Below, in pieces: positions 1 to 4,801 of a stretch of 6,459 nucleotides of DNA. Each line of letters begins with the position of its first letter. Positions within the stretch are counted from its first letter, which is position 1. Below the pieces are notes generated by a model, which was given only the letters and a program-made list of their open reading frames with translations, made no database searches and was not told the origin of the DNA. Origin of the DNA: Syntrophales bacterium (GTDB lineage: Bacteria; Desulfobacterota; Syntrophia; Syntrophales; UBA2251). The DNA lies in NCBI GenBank assembly GCA_023230905.1, contig JALNWL010000149.1, forward strand, positions 1-6,459. The letters run 5' to 3'. The position numbers and the translations under genes were made by a program.

Positions 1-20
1 ATGTTGTAAGACCTGACCCC
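1..20. repeat. End of a dispersed RAYT/IS200-associated-type repeat, cut by the window edge
   Basis: The first 20 bases read ATGTTGTAAGACCTGACCCC, which as the reverse complement is GGGGTCAGGTCTTACAACAT. From memory, GGGGTCAGGTCTT-type ends recur many times in proteobacterial genomes, often beside IS200-like (REP-associated tyrosine) transposases. This was not searched here. It lies 16 bases beyond the ftsZ stop codon, so a mobile repeat probably begins directly downstream of the operon. Only one end is visible, so its length, its partner copy and any transposase cannot be judged. Confidence 0.45.
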
Positions 21-36
21 CGATCCGCCCCTCGTG

Positions 37-1182
37 TCAGTCGGCCTGGCGGCGCAGGAAGGTCGGGATCTCCAGGTCCGGGTTCGCCTCGTCGTCGATG
101 AGGCCCATCTTGACGACGTTGAGTCCTTCGGCCTTCTCGTTGCGCATGAAGGTCGGCGTGGCGAGATCCGCCCGCTTGTAGCCGCCCATGGACGCGACCT
201 TGCCGATCGCCTTCTTGCCGATCGTGTCCTCGAAGCCCGTCGCGATCACGGTGATGCGGATCTCGTCCGTCATGGTCTCGTCCACGACGGTGCCGAAGAT
301 GATGTTCGCCTCCTCGTGGGCCTCCTGCTGGATCATGGACGACGCCTCGTCGATCTCGAAGAGCGTCATGTCCGGCCCGCCCGTGATGTTGAGCAGGACC
401 CCGCGCGCCCCCTGGATGGAGTTGTCTTCCAGCAGCGGCGACGAGATGGCCTTCTGCGCCGCCTCCACCGCCCGGTTCTCCCCGCCCGCGATCCCCGTCC
501 CCATCAGGGCGAGGCCCTTCTCCGACATGATGTTCTTCACGTCGGCGAAGTCGAGGTTGATGAGCCCCGGGATGACGATCAGGTCCGAGATGCCCTTGAC
601 CGCGTGGTAGAGGATGTCGTCGGCCTTCTTGAAGGCGTCTAGGAGCGAGATGTTCCGCCCCCCCAGGCTCAAGAGCCGCTGGTTCGGGACGACGATCAGC
701 GTGTCCACGATCTCCCGCAGCTCCTCGATGCCTTCTTCCGCCTGCGCGCTCCGCCGCTTCCCCTCGAAGTGGAAGGGCTTCGTGACGACCGCCACGGTGA
801 GCGCGCCCTGTTCCTTGGCGACCTGGGCAATGACCGGCGCGCCGCCCGTTCCCGTACCGCCGCCCAGACCGGCCGTGAGGAAGATCATGTCGGCGCCCCC
901 GATGTGCTCCTGGAGGGCGTCCCGCGTCTCCTCGGCGGCTTGGCGGCCCGTCTCGGGATCGGAGCCGGCCCCCAGCCCCTTCGTCACCTCGGCGCCGAGC
1001 TGGACCTTGATGGGCGACAGGGAGGCCCGGAGGGCCTGGGCGTCGGTATTGGCGGCGATGAAGTCCACTCCCTGGAGGTTGTAGGAGATCATGGTGTTCA
1101 CCGCGTTCCCCCCTCCGCCGCCGATGCCGATCACCTTGATCCTCGCCGCATGCACCGCGTTCTCGTCAGACAAAACAAACAT
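37..1182 (-). CDS. ftsZ: Cell division protein FtsZ
   Basis: Tubulin-like GTPase that polymerises into the cytoplasmic Z-ring and recruits the divisome. The 381 residues match the usual family length. Visible landmarks are the N-terminal glycine loop GIGGGGGNAVN (residues 19-29), NTDAQAL (45-51), the tubulin signature GLGGGTGTGGAPV (105-117) and the T7 synergy loop NLDFADV (209-215), which supplies the catalytic aspartates to the neighbouring subunit. The GTPase and C-terminal domains end near residue 317. A linker of about 50 residues follows, then the conserved tail LEIPTFLRRQAD (370-381) that binds FtsA and other partners. A related-looking ATPTFMRNE sits in the linker (341-349). The ATG is preceded by a very strong Shine-Dalgarno (GGGGGAGG) that starts right at the ftsA stop codon. 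The gap to ftsA is 12 nt, so the two are co-transcribed. The stop is TGA and no anomaly is seen. Confidence 0.99.
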   Translation of the reverse strand: MFVLSDENAVHAARIKVIGIGGGGGNAVNTMISYNLQGVDFIAANTDAQALRASLSPIKVQLGAEVTKGLGAGSDPETGRQAAEETRDALQEHIGGADMIFLTAGLGGGTGTGGAPVIAQVAKEQGALTVAVVTKPFHFEGKRRSAQAEEGIEELREIVDTLIVVPNQRLLSLGGRNISLLDAFKKADDILYHAVKGISDLIVIPGLINLDFADVKNIMSEKGLALMGTGIAGGENRAVEAAQKAISSPLLEDNSIQGARGVLLNITGGPDMTLFEIDEASSMIQQEAHEEANIIFGTVVDETMTDEIRITVIATGFEDTIGKKAIGKVASMGGYKRADLATPTFMRNEKAEGLNVVKMGLIDDEANPDLEIPTFLRRQAD

Positions 1183-1194
1183 AGCCCCTCCCCC

Positions 1195-2421
1195 TTAGAA
1201 GAATTCTAGAAACCATCTCTTGAGACTGCCGATCCAGTTGCCGAAGACGCTCCGGTCGATCCGGACCAGGACCTCCCGGTCCAGATTCTGACTGCCGTAA
1301 AGCAGAAGACCGACGCCGGTCGCGTACATGGGACTCGCGACCACGTCCTTCAGTCCGCCGACGCCCGTCGGCAGGCCCCGCCGGACGGGCAGGTTGAAGA
1401 TCTGTTCGCCGAGCTCCGGCATGCCGTGGAGCAGGGCGGTTCCGCCCGTGAGGACCACCCCCGCGGTCAGCATCTCGTCGCAGCCGGACTTCGTGATCTC
1501 CTTCATCGCCATGTTCAGGATCTCCTCCATCCGGGGCTCGATGATCCGGCCCAGGATCTGCCTGGAGACCTCCCGGGGCTCGCGCCCGCCGACGCTCGGG
1601 ACCTCGATGGCCTCGTCCTTCGGAATGAGCGGCGTGTAGGCGCAGCCGTAGTGGATCTTGATCTTCTCGGCCTCGGTGACGGGGGTGCGGAGCCCCGTCG
1701 CGATATCGCTCGTCACGTAGTTGCCGCCCACGGGCAGGATCGCCGTGTGCTTCACGCTGCCTTCGGCGTAGACGACGATGTCCGTCGTGCCGCCGCCGAT
1801 GTCGATGAGCGCGACGCCCAAGTCCTTCTCGTCCGGGCCCAGAACCGCCTCCGCGGAGGCGAGCTGCTCGAGGACGAGGCCGTGGATCTCGAGGCCGACG
1901 CGGCTGATGGACTTGGCGATGTTTTGGATGGAGGTCGTCGCCCCCGTCACGATGTGGACCTTTGCCTCCAGGCGGACCCCGGACATCCCCACGGGGTCGC
2001 GGATGCCGTCCTGATCGTCCACGATGAAGCTTTGCGGCAGGGTGTGGAGGATCTCCCGATCCACGGGAATGGCGATGGCCCGCGAGGCCTCGACGGCCCG
2101 ATCGACGTCCTCCTCCCCCACCTCGCGGCCCTTCACGGCCACGATGCCCAGGCTGTTCTGGCTCTTGATGTGGCTGCCCGCGACGCCGGCGAAGACGGTG
2201 CTGATCTCGCAGCCGGACATCTTCTCGGCCTCCTCGACGGCCTTGCGGATGGACTCCACCGTGCTGTCGATGTTGACGACGACGCCCTTGCGCAGTCCCT
2301 CGGACGGGCAGGACCCGATGCCGATGATGTCGATCCCGCCGTCGGTCATCTCGCCGACGATGGCGCAGGTCTTTGTCGTCCCGATATCCAGCCCGACGAT
2401 CACGTTTCCCTTCTTCCCCAT
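1195..2421 (-). CDS. ftsA: Cell division protein FtsA, actin-like membrane anchor of FtsZ
   Basis: Actin-fold ATPase that tethers FtsZ filaments to the inner membrane and signals to downstream divisome proteins. The 408 residues are typical. Phosphate-1 motif is GLDIGTTKT (residues 10-18), phosphate-2 is LIDIGGGTTDIVVY (205-218), and the adenosine motif is VVLTGGTALLHGM (322-334). The FtsA-specific SHS2/1C subdomain covers roughly residues 85-165. The C-terminus FGNWIGSLKRWFLEFF (393-408) is the conserved amphipathic membrane-targeting helix, with aromatic and aliphatic residues on one face and Lys/Arg on the other. The ATG is preceded by GAGGGAG with a 6-nt spacer. The gene begins 15 nt after the ftsQ stop, and its TAA is followed at once by the ftsZ Shine-Dalgarno, so translation of the three genes is probably linked. 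Nothing is missing or truncated. Confidence 0.99.
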   Translation of the reverse strand: MGKKGNVIVGLDIGTTKTCAIVGEMTDGGIDIIGIGSCPSEGLRKGVVVNIDSTVESIRKAVEEAEKMSGCEISTVFAGVAGSHIKSQNSLGIVAVKGREVGEEDVDRAVEASRAIAIPVDREILHTLPQSFIVDDQDGIRDPVGMSGVRLEAKVHIVTGATTSIQNIAKSISRVGLEIHGLVLEQLASAEAVLGPDEKDLGVALIDIGGGTTDIVVYAEGSVKHTAILPVGGNYVTSDIATGLRTPVTEAEKIKIHYGCAYTPLIPKDEAIEVPSVGGREPREVSRQILGRIIEPRMEEILNMAMKEITKSGCDEMLTAGVVLTGGTALLHGMPELGEQIFNLPVRRGLPTGVGGLKDVVASPMYATGVGLLLYGSQNLDREVLVRIDRSVFGNWIGSLKRWFLEFF

Positions 2422-2436
2422 GGGTTTCTCCCTCGT

Positions 2437-3297
2437 TCAGGTCCGGTAAGCCTGGGCCGGCTCCGCCGGCGCGGGCGGACCGGGCAGGCGGCGCGGCTGC
2501 ACGGTGATCTTCGTCGGATCGGCGAGATCGATGAGCAGGTACGCCGGTTTGATCTGCCGCTTCTCCAGATCGGCCATGACCGGTGCCAGACGCTTGAATT
2601 TGTTGCCGTAGTTGTCGAATCCCAGCCGGAAGCACAGGCCGGCATCGGTGTAGACGGTGAAGCCCGTGACGGTGCTGCCGTGGATCTCCGAAACCGCGCC
2701 GTAGGGGGCGAGGTCTCGGGTCCGGGCGAGCTCATCGAGGAGGGCGACGGCCCTGGCCGTCAGCTCCGTGGGCATGCGCCCGTCCGCGCCGCCGCCCGTC
2801 AGGACGGGGAAATCCGCCTCGTCCCCGGTATCCCACCGCTTGAAGGGGACCCCGTCCGTGTCCATCAGGAAGAGATCCGGACCCTGCTTCACCATCGCCA
2901 CGGGCCGGCGCTCGCGGACGATCAGGACGAGGCGGCCGGGGAGTTCCCGGCCCACGAAGACGTCGCGCACCCAGGGGTTCGTCCGGATCCTCCGGGCGAC
3001 CGCGGTGCAGTTGACCGCGAAGAGGTTCTGACGCGGCTTCACGGCGGCCAGGGCGAGGACGTCCTTCTCCGTGAGTTCGTGAACGCCGCGGACGGAGGTT
3101 TCCCGGATCACGAGCCAGGGGGCGCTGACGACGAACAGGTAGATGTATGCGGCGAACGCCGTGATCATGAAAACCGCCCCCAGCAGGAGAAAGGCGTAGA
3201 TCGCGTCGCGCGCGAGCGTGCCCGAGCGCCGCTGCAGTCGGTACTTACGCGCCTCCAGCCTGTTGTTAAACGGTTTGTGCTTCTTCAGCCACCCCAT
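2437..3297 (-). CDS. ftsQ: Cell division protein FtsQ
   Basis: Bitopic inner-membrane protein that links FtsB/FtsL and the septal synthase FtsW-FtsI to the cytoplasmic ring. The 286 residues are typical. The basic cytoplasmic tail is residues 1-30 (KKHKPF, RLEARKYRLQRR). One membrane helix spans about 32-57 (AIYAFLLLGAVFMITAFAAYIYLF). A POTRA domain follows at about 62-130 (LVIRETSVRGVHELTEKDV, then NPWVRDVFVGRELPGRLVLIVRERRPVA), then the FtsQ beta domain to about 267 (LLIDLADPTKITVQP). The last about 20 residues are proline/alanine rich. The ATG at 3297 has GGAG with a 7-nt spacer. Array repeats begin only about 13 bases upstream of that start, so the leader is very short or the mRNA comes through the repeats from murB. 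The usual neighbour ddl is absent between murB and ftsQ. Confidence 0.96.
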   Translation of the reverse strand: MGWLKKHKPFNNRLEARKYRLQRRSGTLARDAIYAFLLLGAVFMITAFAAYIYLFVVSAPWLVIRETSVRGVHELTEKDVLALAAVKPRQNLFAVNCTAVARRIRTNPWVRDVFVGRELPGRLVLIVRERRPVAMVKQGPDLFLMDTDGVPFKRWDTGDEADFPVLTGGGADGRMPTELTARAVALLDELARTRDLAPYGAVSEIHGSTVTGFTVYTDAGLCFRLGFDNYGNKFKRLAPVMADLEKRQIKPAYLLIDLADPTKITVQPRRLPGPPAPAEPAQAYRT

Positions 3298-3310
3298 GCC
3301 GTTTCTCCGA

Positions 3311-3338
3311 AATTAATTAGGGACAGCGCCCTATTATT
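3311..3338. repeat. Palindromic repeat copy 1a (forward)
   Basis: Contains TAGGGACAGCGCCCTATT at 3318-3335, an interrupted palindrome (TAGGG, 6-nt loop ACAGCG, CCCTA). The same 18 bases recur exactly in reverse orientation at 3492-3509, and the first 14 recur exactly at 4641-4654. The copy sits immediately upstream of the ftsQ Shine-Dalgarno. From memory, AATAGGGACAGCGCCCTATT-type sequences are abundant in Desulfobacterota and often flank IS200-like/RAYT transposases. Family membership is therefore inference, while the internal repetition is directly visible. Confidence 0.85.
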
Positions 3339-3403
3339 TGTGCCCGATTAAGTAGGCCCGCATCTCGCTCCATCATTTCTAGGCTTTCCGGTCGTTCCGG
3401 GTC

Positions 3404-3423
3404 AATAGGGCCTTGTTCCTATT
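3404..3423. repeat. Palindromic repeat copy 1b (reverse, degenerate)
   Basis: AATAGGG, a 6-nt loop CCTTGT, then TCCTATT: a diverged reverse-orientation copy of the 20-base repeat, still able to pair over six or seven positions. It is preceded by GTCGTTCCG (3391-3399) and CCATCAT (3370-3376). Both of these also precede the reverse copy at 4771 in the murC-murB gap. Copies 1a and 1b therefore look like the two ends of one inverted-pair unit of about 106 bases (3318-3423). Confidence 0.7.
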
Positions 3424-3477
3424 CATGCGATTCATTTTTCCCGCCCCGCCAGAGGCGCGTATTCCGTTGCTCCGGGA

Positions 3478-3521
3478 CTTTCCGGTCGAAAAATAGGGCG
3501 CTGTCCCTATTTTCCCTATTT
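3478..3521. repeat. Palindromic repeat copy 1c (reverse) forming the murB stop region; terminator-like hairpin
   Basis: CTTTCCGGTCG (3478-3488) is an 11-base direct repeat of 3384-3394. It is followed by a perfect 9-bp inverted repeat: AAAATAGGG (3490-3498), loop CGCTGT, CCCTATTTT (3505-3513). A second CCCTATTTTT follows at 3514-3523. Read on the minus strand, the hairpin falls just after the murB stop and ends in a short T run, so it could act as a weak intrinsic terminator or an mRNA processing/stability element. The murB TAG (3516-3518) lies in the repeated TAGGGA motif. The stem is mostly A-T, so strong termination is not predicted. Confidence 0.8.
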
Positions 3522-4613
3522 TTCGCCGATGATCCGGACCTCCGGTTCGAGGTCGACGCCGGCGTGCGCCCGGACGCGTACCCGGATCAGCTCCATCAGG
3601 GCGATCACGTCCGCGGCGGTCGCCCCGCCCAGGTTGACGATAAAATTTGCATGCATCTCCGACACCATGGCCTGTCCCACCCGGGTTCCCTTCAGTCCCG
3701 CCGCCTCGATCAGCCGGCCCGCCGGCGTGGGCCGCGGATTCTTGAAGATCGATCCGGCGTTGCGCTGCGCGAGCGGGTGTTTCGTGCGCCGCAGGGCCAG
3801 CGTCTCGTCCACCGCCTGCCGGATGGTCCCCGCTTCCCCCGGGTGCAGGGCGAAGCGGGCGGCGGCGATTACGGCCTCCGCGGGGAGGTCCGTGCTCCGG
3901 TACGAGAAGGTCAGTGCCTCGCGGGGCGTCTCCCGGAGCTCGCCCGTCCGCGACAGCCACACGACGGCGGTCAGGATGTCGGACAACTCCCGCCCATAGG
4001 CCCCCGCGTTCATCCGGACCGCCCCGCCCACACTGCCGGGAATCCCGGCGAGGAACTCCGCCCCGGCCAGTGCCTCCTTTAGAGCCAGGGCCACCAGCGC
4101 CTGGAGGGCGACACCCGCCCCGGCGGTGACGGACACTGCGCCGGCGGCCGGTTCGCGGGTTTCGCGTCGGCTTTTACGGGCCGCTCCGTCGGCGCCTTGA
4201 GTCGCTGCGCCGTCCCCGCGCCGACCGGAATCCAGGGCGTCTCCGGGATCGCCGGATTCCCGCCTGGGCAGGATTTCCACCCCGGGTGGGTACGGACGCG
4301 TCCCGGACACCGGGGGCCGCTCCCCCGTTTCACGGTCGACCCGGAGGTCCTGCAGGTCCTTCAGGACGACGATCGCGCCCCGGACGCCCCCGTCCCGGCA
4401 GATCAGGTTCGTCCCGTTGCCGACCGGCGTCGCGGGAAGGCCCGCCTCATGCAAACAGCGGAGGCAGCGGGCCAGATCGTCGAGGTCCGCCGGGAAGACC
4501 ATCACGTCCGCCGACCCGCCCACGCCCATCGAGGTGTGGCGGGCCAGGGGCTCGTCGAACAGGACGCGCCCGGCGCATGCCGCTTTCAACCTTTCCCGGC
4601 TTGCCTGCTCCAT
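3516..4613 (-). CDS. murB: UDP-N-acetylenolpyruvoylglucosamine reductase MurB with an in-frame insertion
   Basis: FAD enzyme that uses NADPH to reduce UDP-GlcNAc-enolpyruvate to UDP-MurNAc in the cytoplasm, the second committed step of peptidoglycan synthesis. The FAD-binding part shows HTSMGVGGSADV (residues 26-37), VGNGTNLICRDGGVRG (64-79) and IPGSVGGAVRMNAGAYGREL (191-210). Likely catalytic residues are Arg239 in FSYRSTD, Ser288 in RNAGSIFKNP and Glu358 in LEPEVRIIG. The length is 365 residues against about 300 for type II MurB. The excess is a Gly/Arg/Asp/Pro-rich stretch at about residues 93-157, between LKDLQDLRV and VSVTAGAGV, where the family normally has a short beta-turn. All catalytic motifs are intact and the frame is open, so the protein is probably functional. 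The ATG at 4613 is chosen because GGGGAG lies 8 nt upstream; the frame stays open up to 4718, but that extension only reads repeat DNA. Confidence 0.95.
   Translation of the reverse strand: MEQASRERLKAACAGRVLFDEPLARHTSMGVGGSADVMVFPADLDDLARCLRCLHEAGLPATPVGNGTNLICRDGGVRGAIVVLKDLQDLRVDRETGERPPVSGTRPYPPGVEILPRRESGDPGDALDSGRRGDGAATQGADGAARKSRRETREPAAGAVSVTAGAGVALQALVALALKEALAGAEFLAGIPGSVGGAVRMNAGAYGRELSDILTAVVWLSRTGELRETPREALTFSYRSTDLPAEAVIAAARFALHPGEAGTIRQAVDETLALRRTKHPLAQRNAGSIFKNPRPTPAGRLIEAAGLKGTRVGQAMVSEMHANFIVNLGGATAADVIALMELIRVRVRAHAGVDLEPEVRIIGEK
4143..4337 (-). other. Foreign-looking in-frame insert in murB (about residues 93-157)
   Basis: This segment encodes about 65 residues with no counterpart in ordinary MurB. 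Composition is unlike the flanks: rich in Gly, Arg, Asp, Pro and Ala, with almost no large hydrophobic residues (for example SGDPGDALDSGRRGDG and AARKSRRETREPAAG), so probably a disordered surface loop. Removing it would leave a protein of about 300 residues with LRVDRE joined to AVSVTAGAGV, as in normal type II MurB. The exact boundaries are uncertain by several codons because no relative is available for alignment. A palindromic DNA repeat sits in its centre. Confidence 0.75.
4212..4275. repeat. Double-hairpin palindromic repeat inside murB
   Basis: Two imperfect ATTCCC-N8-GGGAAT units face each other. The left is GTCCCC-N8-CGGAAT (4212-4231) and the right is ATTCCC-N8-AGGATT (4256-4275). 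The inner arms form a perfect 7-bp inverted repeat, GGAATCC (4227-4233) and GGATTCC (4254-4260), with CAGGG following the left arm. This layout matches the widespread bacterial repeat that reads roughly ATTCCCGC..GCGGGAATCCAGGG..GGATTCCCGCC..GGGAAT; Neisseria dRS3 units have the same core. On the coding strand it specifies about MurB residues 113-134. The match is degenerate, consistent with an old insertion. Confidence 0.6.
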
Positions 4614-4621
4614 CCGCCTCG

Positions 4622-4627
4622 CTCCCC
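4622..4627 (-). promoter_or_regulatory. murB Shine-Dalgarno (decides the start)
   Basis: The minus strand reads GGGGAG followed by 8 nt and ATG at 4613. The reading frame is open further upstream to 4718, but that part translates array-repeat DNA and has no similarly placed Shine-Dalgarno. This site therefore supports the shorter MurB start. Confidence 0.75.
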
Positions 4628-4640
4628 GCGTCCGTTTAAG

Positions 4641-4661
4641 TAGGGACAGCGCCCAATTAAT
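4641..4661. repeat. Palindromic repeat copy 2a (forward)
   Basis: TAGGGACAGCGCCC (4641-4654) is an exact 14-base match to 3318-3331. It is followed by AATTAAT instead of TATTATT. The copy lies just upstream of the murB Shine-Dalgarno, mirroring the place of copy 1a before ftsQ. Confidence 0.85.
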
Positions 4662-4703
4662 CTTGTTCTGTTTCTGCGTTCCACCCCGCCGGGTTATTTC
4701 ATC

Positions 4704-4728
4704 GGGGACGGCGCGCAATTAATTTATT
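4704..4728. repeat. Palindromic repeat copy 2b (forward, diverged)
   Basis: GGGGACGGCGCGCAATTAAT (4704-4723) matches copy 2a (4642-4661) at 17 of 20 positions and has the same orientation. With the reverse copy at 4771 it forms an inverted-pair unit of about 86 bases (4704-4789). CCATCAT (4743-4749) and GTCGTTACCG (4753-4762) lie between the ends, as in the ftsQ-murB gap. Confidence 0.75.
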
Positions 4729-4765
4729 CCTAATGATCTTCGCCATCATCCCGTCGTTACCGAGA

Positions 4766-4801
4766 AATAAATAGGCGCTTTCCCTATTTATTCCGTCCCT
4801 A
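4766..4801. repeat. Palindromic repeat copy 2c (reverse) adjoining the murC stop; hairpin
   Basis: AATAAATAGG (4766-4775) and CCTATTTATT (4783-4792) form a perfect 10-bp inverted repeat around a 7-nt loop. The core AATAGGCGCTTTCCCTATT is the reverse-orientation repeat with one base deleted and one substituted. A second TCCCTA follows at 4796-4801, and the reverse complement of its last three bases is the murC TAG. As RNA from the operon this is an AU-rich hairpin directly after murC, possibly a weak terminator or a processing site. Confidence 0.8.

Noticed and set aside
1200..1207. AGAATTCT palindrome at the ftsA 3' end
   Set aside because: It is only 8 bases, lies within the codons for the conserved FtsA amphipathic tail, and is explained by coding sequence.
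1166..2635. Minus-strand open frame of 489 codons overlapping ftsA and ftsQ
   Set aside because: It is out of frame with ftsA across the whole of that gene and has a low-complexity Arg/Gly/Asp composition, so it is a shadow frame.
1426..3351. Long plus-strand open frame of 641 codons opposite ftsA and ftsQ
   Set aside because: It is antisense to two clear division genes. The translation is dominated by Asp, Arg, Gly, Ala, Leu and His with no recognisable domain, as expected for a shadow frame in G+C-rich coding DNA.
3311..3523. CRISPR array
   Set aside because: The repeats are few, inverted relative to one another, unevenly spaced and diverged; no direct repeat-spacer pattern is present.
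3516..4613. murB as a pseudogene because of its insertion
   Set aside because: The frame is open throughout and the FAD motifs plus the presumed catalytic Arg, Ser and Glu are all present, so a functional enzyme with an extra loop is more likely.
4614..4718. N-terminal extension of MurB upstream to 4718
   Set aside because: The extra 35 codons translate the intergenic repeat copies and lack family similarity. A good Shine-Dalgarno precedes the ATG at 4613.
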